DNA of 64,000 nt from Bacillus massilioanorexius. Lineage in GTDB: Bacteria > Bacillota > Bacilli > Bacillales > DSM-1321. The DNA lies in NCBI RefSeq assembly GCF_902374955.1, contig NZ_CABKRX010000047.1, positions 1 to 64,000 of the forward strand. Reading direction: 5' to 3'. The position numbers were made by a program, and so were the translations under genes. Within the stretch, counting starts at the first letter, position 1. The number at the start of each line of letters is the position of its first letter. The notes beneath the pieces are model-generated. The model was given only the letters and a program-made list of their open reading frames with translations, had not been told where the DNA came from and made no database searches. Shown one piece after another: positions 25,712 to 34,958 of the stretch.

Positions 25712-26284
25712 TTACCCCCCAACCACTTCATCTATTGGCTCAGTAACAGCATTATAAAAAGCATCATAAACGGAAACAGGTGTAGTATCTCCAGTAACAA
25801 ACTTTATCCACCCATCTGGACGTGGTGTTGCTTTAAAGTTTAATTCAACGGTATTTACCTCAGTGGAATCTTCTTTTGTTTTTGAAGAATTACCAGGACG
25901 AGAAACCGTTACATCATAATAAACAAACCTATCGGCTTTAATGTCAGCATCAATTTCAAATAATAATGCAATTCTTTTAATTTTTGCGTTTGCATTTTCA
26001 GCTAAACCACCATTAACAACAGTTTCTCCTAATACATCAACTCTAAATGATTGTGGAAGCTTCGCAAAACTGATAGTACCTTCATATCCTTGATTAGAAC
26101 TTGCTTCATAATACACGCGGTTATCAGCAAAAAATGATGATGATTCTCCGGCAGGATCCGTTGTTAATTCAACTGCACCAGGAATAGCAACTGGTGTAGC
26201 ATACGTATAAACTCCTGCATCTCCTTCTGTAATAACAGCATAATGAACATTAGATAATCCAAATGTTACTTTATTTTCTGGCAT
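25712..26284 (-). CDS. Major tail (tube) protein
   Basis: A 190-residue protein of the phi13/TP901-1-type major tail family: VTFGLSNVHYAVITEGDAGV at the N-terminus, SSFFADNRVYYEASSNQGYE in the middle and a beta-rich core. It forms the stacked rings of the tail tube. Its position before the tail chaperone agrees. Confidence 0.88.
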   Translation of the reverse strand: MPENKVTFGLSNVHYAVITEGDAGVYTYATPVAIPGAVELTTDPAGESSSFFADNRVYYEASSNQGYEGTISFAKLPQSFRVDVLGETVVNGGLAENANAKIKRIALLFEIDADIKADRFVYYDVTVSRPGNSSKTKEDSTEVNTVELNFKATPRPDGWIKFVTGDTTPVSVYDAFYNAVTEPIDEVVGG

Positions 26285-26296
26285 ATACTAGCCCTC

Positions 26297-26608
26297 CTAT
26301 AATTGTATTTCGTATATTCTTTGAAACACGTTTTCACTTTCGATAAATGTTTCGATAGTTTGATAAGGTATTTCATGATCATCGAGCAACCGCTCTAGTG
26401 TTTCTTCAGCAACTAAATCTTTTTTACTTGTATATAGTTCAATATCAATGTTTGGTGTTTTTCTGTACACTTTGTTATCTGCAATGAAATTACTTGAATA
26501 AGCTTCTTTGTAACAGATAAAAGGTGTTTTCTGAGCAGTTGAGAAATGAGAATAAGCCACTGGGTATCCAGTAGATTTTAAGATTTTTGTTAATTCATTT
26601 AGTTTCAT
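26297..26608 (-). CDS. Tail terminator / minor tail protein
   Basis: A 103-residue protein (YPVAYSHFSTAQKTPFICYK, NIDIELYTSKKDLVAEETLE) resembling the tail terminator or completion protein at this place in HK97-like siphophages. It overlaps the HK97-gp10-type gene by four bases. Confidence 0.65.
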   Translation of the reverse strand: MKLNELTKILKSTGYPVAYSHFSTAQKTPFICYKEAYSSNFIADNKVYRKTPNIDIELYTSKKDLVAEETLERLLDDHEIPYQTIETFIESENVFQRIYEIQL

Positions 26609-26982
26609 GATGTTTCGGCCGCCTTTTTAATCGCTAACTCAAATTTAATAATTGCGTTATGTTCAGCTGGCCTTATATGAGCACGACCTGGAACTCTAGG
26701 ACCTCCACCAACTCTGGCATGACCTTTTTCAAGTAAATGAGTTAGTTGGTAGTCTGTTTTATTGTGGATGATATACCTTTGACCATCTTTTTTATATGTC
26801 CATCCATCTCTATATCTACCATTTCTTGCACCTACTGGGGAATTTCTTTTTATATCTTGAACTAGTTCTTTTGTGATTTTTAAAGCAGCTTCATCTGATT
26901 TACCAGCGAGTGTTTTTGTATAACGATCTAATTCCATTTTTAGTGCTTTATCAAGGTTATCGATACCTACAAGTTTAGCCAC
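26605..26982 (-). CDS. HK97 gp10-family head-tail joining protein
   Basis: A 125-residue protein; DIKRNSPVGARNGRYRDGW and HLLEKGHARVGGG...RPAEHNA are the HK97-gp10 family marks. It joins the tail completion proteins to the head connector. Overlaps both neighbours. Confidence 0.85.
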   Translation of the reverse strand: MAKLVGIDNLDKALKMELDRYTKTLAGKSDEAALKITKELVQDIKRNSPVGARNGRYRDGWTYKKDGQRYIIHNKTDYQLTHLLEKGHARVGGGPRVPGRAHIRPAEHNAIIKFELAIKKAAETS

Positions 26983-27274
26983 CGGCCCTCACCTCGCAAT
27001 AGAGCTCAATATTTTCGCCTTTTTCGTAAGTTCTATAGATTGAGTAAGTTTTATTTTTATACATTAACTTAGTCTCTTCCTGATAATCTAATAATCTAAT
27101 GATGAACTTATAAGCTGGTTTAATTCCAGTTTGTCCACCATTAAAAAATTCTGATTGTCCTATACTTTGCTTATCACAAAATACTCGCCTTAATGTTTCC
27201 ACTTCTATTTCTTGAGAAAGATCATCTTCTTCAATTCTGATTGAAGCTAATTCTAAAATATCACTGAACAACAT
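26975..27274 (-). CDS. Head closure protein
   Basis: A 99-residue protein of the phage head-tail adaptor (SPP1 gp16-like, head closure) type: VETLRRVFCDKQSIGQSEFF and AYKFIIRLLDYQEETKLMY. The start is ATG 27274 behind GGTGATTACA; the longest frame runs back across the connector gene. It overlaps that gene by 14 bases. Confidence 0.75.
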   Translation of the reverse strand: MLFSDILELASIRIEEDDLSQEIEVETLRRVFCDKQSIGQSEFFNGGQTGIKPAYKFIIRLLDYQEETKLMYKNKTYSIYRTYEKGENIELYCEVRAGG

Positions 27275-27530
27275 TGTAATCACCACATGTTGCAAGATGT
27301 ATAACTTGTGATTTAAAGCTTTCTGTATACTTCTCACTATCTTCATTAACTAATCCAAAATTAGCTTTGCTATAAGTTATAACTGCTCGAATAATTAATG
27401 GGTCTGTTTCATTAATTACATTCACACCACTTATTTTCATATCTAGTTTACAAGCTTCTATTAAATCAGTGATTTCATCATCTAATTGATCGTGACTTAT
27501 TCGTAGTGCCTTTTTAATCTTCTCCAACAT
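27261..27530 (-). CDS. Head-tail connector protein
   Basis: An 89-residue all-helical protein (DDEITDLIEACKLDMKISGV, PLIIRAVITYSKANFG) of the Phage_connect_1 / gp6-like adaptor type that docks under the portal. The start at ATG 27530 is chosen for the conserved N-terminus; the RBS is weak and it overlaps the previous gene. Confidence 0.8.
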   Translation of the reverse strand: MLEKIKKALRISHDQLDDEITDLIEACKLDMKISGVNVINETDPLIIRAVITYSKANFGLVNEDSEKYTESFKSQVIHLATCGDYNVVQ

Positions 27531-27738
27531 TTGCTTCACTCGCTTTCTTACGAGTACGCTTCACCGTTTTCTTTTCTTCTTTCACTTCTAAGGTGGATAA
27601 CTCTTCATTAGCTTTAATAAAGCCCATTTTTTCAAGCTCCTTCACCCTATCTACGTTAATAGATTCAAAAAAAGAACCAGAAGCAAGATACACCTCTGAT
27701 TCTTTGTCCACAAAATCAATTAATACTATATGTTTCAA
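27514..27738 (-). CDS. Small phage protein between capsid and connector
   Basis: A 74-residue protein, Lys/Glu rich at the C-terminus (LEVKEEKKTVKRTRKKAS). Proteins of this size and position occur in many HK97-type modules and are possibly capsid-associated. No specific function recognised. Confidence 0.6.
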   Translation of the reverse strand: MKHIVLIDFVDKESEVYLASGSFFESINVDRVKELEKMGFIKANEELSTLEVKEEKKTVKRTRKKASEANVGED

Positions 27739-27750
27739 TTAAATCCCTCC

Positions 27751-28941
27751 TTACGCTGAAGGTGCAATGATAGAGAATGCTTTTTCATGTGTAACGTTAC
27801 CATCAACTACTGTGTAAGCAGAGAAACCAGTTTTACGAGCTTTGATATCACGAGTAGATTCTACAGAAAGAGCTTCGTTCGTGTTAACTACATAACCTTT
27901 CGCATTACCGATAATTACAGTACCATCAGGAACAGCACTATCAACTTTAACTGGTACACCTAATACTCGACCAACTCCACCAGCAGTTGTGTCAGTGATA
28001 AATAAAGGACGTTCTGTTGTGTCTGTAATATTCGCTAGGTTATTCCATACCGTTGCGTTTGAAGCATACATTACCGCGCTTGATACGTGTTTAGCACCTA
28101 ATTTTGACATAGCAGCTGTTAAATCTTTATAACCAATACCAGTTGCAGCAGTGTAATCAGTACGTTGTGCAGTTACTGAAGCTAATGCAGTTAATACACC
28201 AGTCATTTCTTTAACGCCATTTCCGCTAATTGATTGACGACCTAATTCAACACCAACACGTTCAACGATTTCACCTTTCAAGTACTCAAGGAAAGCAGAA
28301 ATTGACATAGATTCAACTTTGAATGATACTTCGATATACTTCGCGATCTCTTTACCACCTAAAGAAATTTCTACGAAAGTATTTTTCTCTACTTCTGTAG
28401 CTTCTGATTCTAAGTAAGCTTTAGCATCACCAGCAGTGATTGCAGTGTGCTTAGGTAATTTAAGTAAACCTGTTACTTGGAATTTACGAGCATCTGCAAA
28501 GAATGGTGCTTGTGCTTCAATTTCAGTAATGATTTCATTTAAAGTAGTAGCTGGAATCATTACACCACTATTTAAAGTAGTGTGGTTGTTCATTTCCATG
28601 AATATACTATTTTCTTGAGATGTTAACTCTTGTCCCATTAAAGTTTTAGCAAACGCATTAGTGTAAACCACTTCGTTTGGCAATACATTAGTTTGGATAT
28701 TTTCCATCTGTTTAGCTCCTTCAACTTGAATTGATTTATTTTCTAAATCCAAAACAACTTTATTCTCTTGCAACGCTTTTAAATTCGCATTTGCTAGTTT
28801 AGCAGCTTCGATTTCATTATCTAGCTCTTTTACTTGAGTTTCGATTGCATTAAATTCTTCAATTTTACCTTCGTTAATTAGTGCTTCAGCGTTTAAAAGT
28901 AATTCAGAACGTTTGTTTAATAATTCTTTGATTTTATCCAT
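27751..28941 (-). CDS. Major capsid protein (HK97 fold)
   Basis: A 396-residue protein. The first ~70 residues form a helical delta/scaffold domain (ELLNKRSELLLNAEALINEG) removed by the protease. The core has LNEIITEIEAQAPFFADARKF, the GNGVKEMTGVLTA loop and the C-terminal VDGNVTHEKAFSI segment of HK97-type capsids. The start is ATG 28941 after GAGGTGGAAATA. It overlaps the protease gene slightly. Confidence 0.92.
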   Translation of the reverse strand: MDKIKELLNKRSELLLNAEALINEGKIEEFNAIETQVKELDNEIEAAKLANANLKALQENKVVLDLENKSIQVEGAKQMENIQTNVLPNEVVYTNAFAKTLMGQELTSQENSIFMEMNNHTTLNSGVMIPATTLNEIITEIEAQAPFFADARKFQVTGLLKLPKHTAITAGDAKAYLESEATEVEKNTFVEISLGGKEIAKYIEVSFKVESMSISAFLEYLKGEIVERVGVELGRQSISGNGVKEMTGVLTALASVTAQRTDYTAATGIGYKDLTAAMSKLGAKHVSSAVMYASNATVWNNLANITDTTERPLFITDTTAGGVGRVLGVPVKVDSAVPDGTVIIGNAKGYVVNTNEALSVESTRDIKARKTGFSAYTVVDGNVTHEKAFSIIAPSA

Positions 28942-29635
28942 TATTTCCACCTCGTAATTTTAAAAGTTTTAATTTAGCTTGCATCAATTCATTTTGTTGC
29001 TTATCTTCTTTCTTTCGATCACTATCCATTAACTCAGTTATCTTTGCTATAATTTCATCATTTAGCACAATACCACCAAAATTAGCGACAAACTGTCCAC
29101 TAAGTTGTTTATTTTCATCAAACATGATTTCATCTACAAAACCGTGTTCTAAAGCTGTATTCGCATTGAACCACGTTTCATCATCCATTAACTTTTGTAA
29201 TTCTTCATCTGTTTTATTCAACTTAGTTTTATAAGCATTAATAATAGATTGATTAGCGCTTTTTAATGTGTCTGATATGTGTTCAAAATCTCTATAATCT
29301 CCACTACCGTAAGTTGATACATTATGAATCATCATTTGTGCAGTAGGTGAAATAAGAATTTTATCTCCAGCCATTGCAATTACCGATGCAGCAGACGCAG
29401 CCAAACCAACAATTTTAACTGTTACATGTCCTTTATAACTTTTTAATACTGTGAAGATTTCAGAACCAGCAAAAACATCTCCTCCACCTGAATTAATGAT
29501 CACTTCTACTTCTTCATTAGTTGTAGGTAAAGAATCAATTACACTTTTAGGACTAGTAGCATCTATTCCAAACCAACTATAAAATTTAGCTGTAGAATCA
29601 TTCACTATTGTTCCTTTGATTTGTATACTTTTCAT
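28934..29635 (-). CDS. Head maturation protease, ClpP-related
   Basis: A 233-residue serine protease. INSGGGDVFAGSEIF, the nucleophile Ser in GLAASAASVIAMAG and the His in AQMMIHNVSTYGSGD are the ClpP-type active-site elements. It processes the capsid scaffold domain. The gene sits between portal and capsid, the standard position. Confidence 0.92.
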   Translation of the reverse strand: MKSIQIKGTIVNDSTAKFYSWFGIDATSPKSVIDSLPTTNEEVEVIINSGGGDVFAGSEIFTVLKSYKGHVTVKIVGLAASAASVIAMAGDKILISPTAQMMIHNVSTYGSGDYRDFEHISDTLKSANQSIINAYKTKLNKTDEELQKLMDDETWFNANTALEHGFVDEIMFDENKQLSGQFVANFGGIVLNDEIIAKITELMDSDRKKEDKQQNELMQAKLKLLKLRGGNNG

Positions 29636-29639
29636 CTAT

Positions 29640-30812
29640 TCACCCCCCTTCACCGTCTGAAGTTTGATTACCAGCTACACCTAAATCAAGACGATGAATG
29701 TATTCATCTCCACCTTCAATAGGAGCCATATGGAATACTGCACGACCTTCATTTCTATTTAAGTAACCTCTATCAATACCACTATTCACATATTGCATTT
29801 TCGTTTTTAATGAAGCGAATGATAAATCAGAAGCCTCAAACATGATTTTGTTTCCAAATGCTCTTTCTTTACGAGTAAATAATTTTCTACTAAACAACAA
29901 AGATAGTTGTAATACATCTGGTTCAATATTAGATTCATAGTATGAAATCCATTCATTTTCATCGTAACTAGCTTGTACAATCTTTTCATTCGTATTAAAG
30001 AATGAGTAAATTCGTTGTAATGTCTTCTGCATCTGATTTTCGTTTGGAACGTAATCTTTCGGTTCTACTTGTTCAGCATCCATTTTTGCATCAGTAGCTG
30101 CAGCTCCAATAGATTCTGATTCACTAGATAGAAAATCATCCACGAATTGTTTCGATTGAGCTTTTAAATCCTCTGGTCTTAATGTTTGATTGAATTTAAG
30201 CAACCAGCGAATAACATTGGAGTTTTTGATAGCTTTAACAATACCTTGGTCTGTTGTATTCACAATTTCCATTAACGGAGCTAATGAATCAGCGTTACTA
30301 TCACCAAAGAATTGATTTTCGTTATAATCTTTCCCTAAATGCATTACATCTTCATGCTTAAAAACGACTCGTTTACCACCTTTTAAATCGAATCGGTAAT
30401 ACAAATAACCTCGTTCGTCTGTTATCACTTCCACAGAAGAACTATTGATTGGATATAAATTGATTGGATAACCATATTCATCACGTTCAATAAAGATAAA
30501 AGCATTATTATTTAGTTCAAGTTGTGTAATGGTTCTCTCAAGTAACTGTTGCATTGTCATATACGGATTAGGTTCTTCTAATAAGAAACGCATATAAGGC
30601 TCTGGGTTGACTTTTATACCGTTTTTATCATTTCTTATATGTTTGGCTACTGTTTTACCAATCGCACGCACCTTAGGACGAATAGCAGAACGTACAATAT
30701 CACTTTTATATATGTTTCCATTCCACGCAAAAAAACCGTTACCCTCATCTGTAATCATTTTATATTTCGATACAGTGACAGAACGGTTTTTAAATCTGTT
30801 GAGTATTCCCAC
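29640..30812 (-). CDS. Phage portal protein
   Basis: A 390-residue HK97-family portal (Phage_portal): NGNIYKSDIVRSAIRPKVRA at the N-terminus and EDVMHLGKDYNENQFFGDS centrally. It forms the ring through which DNA is packaged. The GTG start at 30812 lies behind AAAGGAGGTGAGATA; the longer frame would run into the terminase gene. Confidence 0.92.
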   Translation of the reverse strand: MGILNRFKNRSVTVSKYKMITDEGNGFFAWNGNIYKSDIVRSAIRPKVRAIGKTVAKHIRNDKNGIKVNPEPYMRFLLEEPNPYMTMQQLLERTITQLELNNNAFIFIERDEYGYPINLYPINSSSVEVITDERGYLYYRFDLKGGKRVVFKHEDVMHLGKDYNENQFFGDSNADSLAPLMEIVNTTDQGIVKAIKNSNVIRWLLKFNQTLRPEDLKAQSKQFVDDFLSSESESIGAAATDAKMDAEQVEPKDYVPNENQMQKTLQRIYSFFNTNEKIVQASYDENEWISYYESNIEPDVLQLSLLFSRKLFTRKERAFGNKIMFEASDLSFASLKTKMQYVNSGIDRGYLNRNEGRAVFHMAPIEGGDEYIHRLDLGVAGNQTSDGEGG

Positions 30813-30825
30813 TATCTCACCTCCT

Positions 30826-32511
30826 TTAAATAATGTTTGTATACTCGTTATATTTTTCTTGAAGAATAACATATGCATTCAATAACGCAGCAGTACCATC
30901 TATCCTTCTCCGTTGATTATTAGTTTTAGAAGGTTGTATATTTAGATTCTTATCAACTTCAATAGCAGTATTACTTAAACACCATTTATCAATAGGATTA
31001 TTATTGTAATTAATGATTTTCGCTTCTAAATCAGCGCCTAATTTGCGCATTGGAATAGATAATGTCTTTTTACCTTGAATAACAGGTATCATTGCTTCTT
31101 TACCAAAGTTATTTTCCATTTCCTCAACCCAATACTTCGCACTCCAAGCATCATAACCAATCCAAGGAATATAAATATCTAACTTGTTTTGAACCTCTAA
31201 AAACCACTCTGTTACAAATTTGGGATGAATAGAATTACCTGGTGTCGTTCTTAACAATCCTTGCTCGTGCCATAAATCATAAGGTATTTTATCTTCTTTA
31301 CTTCTTTGTTCTAATAGGTCCTCAGGTAACCAATACATTTGGACAACATAAACTGTTTTATCGTTTGGAAGCATAAAAATAACCTTGGCTGCGGTTAAGT
31401 CGGTTGTAGAAGATAAATCCACACCACCTATTCCATACCTAGGTTTTAGTTCTGCTATATCAAAAGTAGCTTTATTATTTAATTGTTCGAACGTTAACCA
31501 TGCTTCACTAGATGTTTCCCGAACATTGAAGTCTTTTGTTAATAAGTTCTTAACCAAAAGAGAATTTGCTTTTGCTTTATTAACCTTTGTTTCTAATTGA
31601 TCAATTTTCTTTATTGTTCCTAGTCCAGGATTAGCTTTTTTCCAATTAGAAGGTTCTGTCCACTCTTCCCTTTTATCTAATTCATAAATGATAGGTAAAA
31701 AGCGATCATCTTTATACCCGTTTTCATCATCAAATCCATTTAGTAACATTTCAGCTTCTTCATACTTCATATCATATACAGATTCACGAATAGTTCCTGC
31801 TGTAGTTATCATAAATATCATTGGTTGCTCACGAGCTGAAGTTCCATCGACAATAACATCATATAAATTCTTGTCTTTCCAAGCGTGAATTTCATCCATC
31901 ATTGCTCCATGAACATTAAGACCATCTAATGTTTCAGAATCAGAACCAAGTGGTTTAAATGATGCATCAAACGCATCTGCTCTTAATTCACTGACTAATG
32001 GCTTAATACGTTTTCTAAGTATAGGAGATTTATTTACCATTCGTTTGGCATCTATCCAAACTAGTTTAGCTTGATCTTTTTTTGTTGCAACAGCATAAAC
32101 TTCTGCACCTGGTTCACCATCAGCAACCATTAAATATAAACCAATACCGGATGCAATTGTTGACTTACCATTTTTACGCGCAACTATTAGTAAGATTTCA
32201 CGATATTTGCGTGTTCCGTCTATTTTATGAATAAAACCAAATGATGCAGCAATAAAAGCTTTTTGCCACAGTTCCAATTCTATTGGTTGTCCGCCCCATT
32301 TACCTTTAGAATGTTTACAATAATTTTCTATAAACTCAATAGCATGATTAGCTCGTTGATTACTATATTCATATTCACATTTCTCGTCATAAATATCAGA
32401 TACAAGTTTTTTATAGATACGCTTTACTTTATTCGAAACTATCACTTCTGCAGATTCAATTCGGGTATAATAATCAATTATTGGATTGTATACTAATGGA
32501 TAGCGCTTCAT
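30826..32511 (-). CDS. Terminase large subunit
   Basis: A 561-residue packaging motor. The ATPase domain has Walker A ARKNGKST (near residue 113) and Walker B GAMMDEIHAW (near 205), followed by the coupling segment MIFMITTAGT. The C-terminal nuclease domain starts near YGIGGVDLSSTTDLTAAKV (first acidic residue). The ATG overlaps the TerS stop (ATGA). Confidence 0.94.
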   Translation of the reverse strand: MKRYPLVYNPIIDYYTRIESAEVIVSNKVKRIYKKLVSDIYDEKCEYEYSNQRANHAIEFIENYCKHSKGKWGGQPIELELWQKAFIAASFGFIHKIDGTRKYREILLIVARKNGKSTIASGIGLYLMVADGEPGAEVYAVATKKDQAKLVWIDAKRMVNKSPILRKRIKPLVSELRADAFDASFKPLGSDSETLDGLNVHGAMMDEIHAWKDKNLYDVIVDGTSAREQPMIFMITTAGTIRESVYDMKYEEAEMLLNGFDDENGYKDDRFLPIIYELDKREEWTEPSNWKKANPGLGTIKKIDQLETKVNKAKANSLLVKNLLTKDFNVRETSSEAWLTFEQLNNKATFDIAELKPRYGIGGVDLSSTTDLTAAKVIFMLPNDKTVYVVQMYWLPEDLLEQRSKEDKIPYDLWHEQGLLRTTPGNSIHPKFVTEWFLEVQNKLDIYIPWIGYDAWSAKYWVEEMENNFGKEAMIPVIQGKKTLSIPMRKLGADLEAKIINYNNNPIDKWCLSNTAIEVDKNLNIQPSKTNNQRRRIDGTAALLNAYVILQEKYNEYTNII

Positions 32512-32867
32512 CTATTCATCACAAATGATTCAAAACCATCATCTTCAGGAACTTGTATATCCTTTGGAAAAAGTCCAATAATTTCTTTCATGACTGTAGT
32601 ATATCTTTGTATCATTGCGTTATAAGTAGTAACTGCTGGACTAGCTCTCAATATGGAATACTCACCTTGTTCCATTTCGTCAATTGGTCCATTCTTATTA
32701 ATATCATCTTTTAACTCATTTAGCGTAGCTCTCATAAAAGCAGCTTCTTGAATTAACCCTTCTACTGCTGATTTTTTATTTTCCTCTAAATCTTTAAAAA
32801 GATCGTTAAGTCTTTTTATCTCTTTTTTAATTGCTCGTTCTTTAGGAAGAACTTTTCTTGTTGTCAT
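32508..32867 (-). CDS. Terminase small subunit (P27 family)
   Basis: A 119-residue P27-type TerS: helical, with ILRASPAVTTYNAMIQRYTT as the family signature. It recognises phage DNA and hands it to TerL. The start is set at the fifth codon of the longest frame, behind GGTGGTGTTTTTT. Confidence 0.88.
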   Translation of the reverse strand: MTTRKVLPKERAIKKEIKRLNDLFKDLEENKKSAVEGLIQEAAFMRATLNELKDDINKNGPIDEMEQGEYSILRASPAVTTYNAMIQRYTTVMKEIIGLFPKDIQVPEDDGFESFVMNR

Positions 32868-32997
32868 AAAAAACACCACCTTTTTTTGTGAAATCGCTGA
32901 GTTTTTGGGAGGGGGGCCTTATAAAAATGACCTGTGTATTCCTCGAAGGTCCCCTCTCGGTCCCCGTCAGGTTAAAATAAATTAATTTTAAGGGGGG

Positions 32998-33156
32998 CTA
33001 TGCTAATTCTTTTTCTTTATAAATAGTTACGTTTGTTATTGGACGAGTTATTCTTAACCATCTTCTAGCAGTTGGATAATATTTATATGGATAATCACAT
33101 TCTATAGTTGTAACGGTTCCATTTGTTACTTTACAAACAACCTCAAATTCTTTCAT
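32998..33156 (-). CDS. Small phage protein coupled to HNH gene
   Basis: A 52-residue protein (MKEFEVVCKVTNGTVTTIEC, YPTARRWLRITRPITN) read from the gap between HNH and TerS. Its ATG overlaps the HNH stop (ATGA) and the RBS is GGTGAAGGAGT. Reading continues into a G-rich region (32880-32997) with no further gene, probably near the packaging site. Confidence 0.65.
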   Translation of the reverse strand: MKEFEVVCKVTNGTVTTIECDYPYKYYPTARRWLRITRPITNVTIYKEKELA

Positions 33157-33458
33157 ACTCCTTCACCAACCTTTACAAGATTACCTTCCTTATCAAACAT
33201 CACATCACTACGAACTGGACTATACTTCTCATGATGTTCTTTGTTATGACAATCCTGACATAAGTATTCAAGGTTATCATGATTAAGAGATACATATGGA
33301 TCATCAATGTTATTAGGTGTTAAGTATTCTTTATGATGTAGTATCTTACCTGGTTGCTTACATCTCTCACATAATCCATGCACCTTGCTAATATAACTAT
33401 CTCTACACTGTCTCCATGCTTTGCTTTTATAGAATCTCTTAGCCCATTCTTTTGCCAT
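33153..33458 (-). CDS. HNH endonuclease
   Basis: A 101-residue HNH nuclease. C-x2-C zinc knuckles (CERCKQPG and CQDCHNKEHH) flank HHKEYLTPNN and LEYLC; the His-Asn-His pattern is visible. It lies directly before the terminase genes, the location of the HNH protein that helps specific DNA packaging cuts in HK97-type phages. Confidence 0.9.
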   Translation of the reverse strand: MAKEWAKRFYKSKAWRQCRDSYISKVHGLCERCKQPGKILHHKEYLTPNNIDDPYVSLNHDNLEYLCQDCHNKEHHEKYSPVRSDVMFDKEGNLVKVGEGV

Positions 33459-33506
33459 TACTTGTTCATCCTCATAATTACTTTTTATCTACGTTATGTG
33501 ACATTG

Positions 33507-33773
33507 CTATTTTGTTCTGTATTTATGGTTATAGTTGAAGTTTGTGTAGTTAATATGGATATGTCCTAAATCTAAACTCCAATCTAAACAAGAATGTTTT
33601 GGATTGCCTTTCTTAGCTCCATTAGTATGAATACCCCATCTACGTTTGATATTAATATGATGGTCATTTCCGTATTCTTCAAAATTCTGTTTGCGAATTT
33701 GTTTGAAATTAAGGATAGAAAGATTTTTATTACCCTTATCAAACCACCAATCAAGTAATTGATATTTAAGCAT
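33507..33773 (-). CDS. Hypothetical phage protein
   Basis: An 88-residue basic, aromatic-rich protein (WWFDKGNKNLSILNFKQIRK, RRWGIHTNGAKKGNPKHSC). The start follows GAAGGAGTGAAGTA within one of the repeated leader motifs. No family recognised. Confidence 0.5.
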   Translation of the reverse strand: MLKYQLLDWWFDKGNKNLSILNFKQIRKQNFEEYGNDHHINIKRRWGIHTNGAKKGNPKHSCLDWSLDLGHIHINYTNFNYNHKYRTK

Positions 33774-33825
33774 TACTTCACTCCTTCACATAATGTGTCT
33801 TAGCAAACACATCCAACATTGTGTC

Positions 33826-33853
33826 GCTATTTGAATTATCTATATACTAGATT
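33826..33853. repeat. 28-bp direct repeat, copy 1
   Basis: Starts GCTATTTGAATTATC and ends ATACTAGATT; identical over 28 bases to 34005-34032. It contains the stop codon of the 38-residue gene at 33840-33956. Confidence 0.9.
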
Positions 33854-33956
33854 TCTCCTTCACGTAATCTTTTTCATCACAATAAGGTAGTTTCACTTCT
33901 TTACATAGCTCAAAGAATAAACATGTTTTACATATTTCTTTCTCTTCACAATCCAT
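33840..33956 (-). CDS. Small Cys-rich phage protein
   Basis: A 38-residue protein (MDCEEKEICKTCLFFELCKE) with a C-x5-C-x2-C-x5-C pattern and a later Cys, suggesting metal binding. The RBS GGAGGAAGAAAG is strong. It is enclosed by the 28-bp direct repeats. Such a small gene needs confirmation. Confidence 0.5.
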   Translation of the reverse strand: MDCEEKEICKTCLFFELCKEVKLPYCDEKDYVKEKSSI

Positions 33957-34004
33957 CTTTCTTCCTCCAATATCTTGAATTTAATCATTATCATTTATTG
34001 TTTA

Positions 34005-34032
34005 GCTATTTGAATTATCTATATACTAGATT
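34005..34032. repeat. 28-bp direct repeat, copy 2
   Basis: Identical to 33826-33853, 179 bases away. The sequence 34033-34147 beyond it has no ORF. Confidence 0.9.
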
Positions 34033-34147
34033 CTGTATAATTCACTAGGTTTGAAAAATCCTTTAATATCAATAGTTATAAGCACATGAATTTTACAATT
34101 ACACAATACTATTTTGTAGCTAATTGAAAAAAGCATTAAAATAAGGT

Positions 34148-34690
34148 TTAAATCTTATACTTTGTTTGATAGGCGTTTAAGCTGTCTTGTTGAATACCTA
34201 TATAACGAAGTGTTTCTTTCTGATCTGTATGGTTAAACATCATTTGCAAAGCAACGACGTCTTTAAATTGCTGATAAAAATGATAACCATATGTCTTTCT
34301 AAATGAATGGGTACCAATACGCTCTAAATCAAATTCCTCTGCAACATCTTGAAGAATCTTATAAGCCATACCTCTCGTGATTGGTTTATTCTTACCATTC
34401 CTACTTTTAAAAAGAAACTCATATTTCGGTTTACCTTTAACATATTCCCTAACAGCTTTCTTTAACTCTGTAGGCATCTTTACTTCTCTTGTTTTTCTGG
34501 TTTTTTTCTCACGTACAAAAACATTCCAACCTTGAACATCTCTTACTCTTAAATTAAGAATGTCTGAAATCCTAAGACCAGTGTTAATTCCAAAAAGAAA
34601 AAGGATATAGTTTCTTTCATTATTAGCTTTTAGATATTCTTTTATCTCTTGAATAAGTTCCTTATCCCTTATTGGTTGTACAAGATTCAC
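34148..34690 (-). CDS. Tyrosine recombinase, catalytic domain only
   Basis: A 180-residue integrase-like protein lacking the N-terminal core- and arm-binding domains. The catalytic set is complete: Arg in NTGLRISDIL, HSFRKT (HxxR), the later His in FNHTDQ and the Tyr in RYIGIQQ. Such short recombinases are common upstream of terminase genes in Bacillus phages; their job there is uncertain. The start is GTG 34690, behind AGAGGTGAGTGTCT. It is separate from the prophage integrase at 46022. Confidence 0.82.
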   Translation of the reverse strand: MNLVQPIRDKELIQEIKEYLKANNERNYILFLFGINTGLRISDILNLRVRDVQGWNVFVREKKTRKTREVKMPTELKKAVREYVKGKPKYEFLFKSRNGKNKPITRGMAYKILQDVAEEFDLERIGTHSFRKTYGYHFYQQFKDVVALQMMFNHTDQKETLRYIGIQQDSLNAYQTKYKI

Positions 34691-34958
34691 AGACACTCAC
34701 CTCTTTAAGTAGAAACCATTGTTCTTTATTTATCTTTTTCCTATTTATTCACTCTAAACCGCCCACCTAAAACGCAACACGTATTCACTATTAGTTGATT
34801 GTTATTCGTTTAGATGAACAGTTTACAAAGAATAAAAAATAAGAGCCGCCTTTTATTGACGACTCTTTCTATGTGCAGGATATATATTTCATGGCTTATC
34901 AAATTATAGAATTATCACTAAATGAGATTTTCTATAATTACATTTTATTACATACAAA

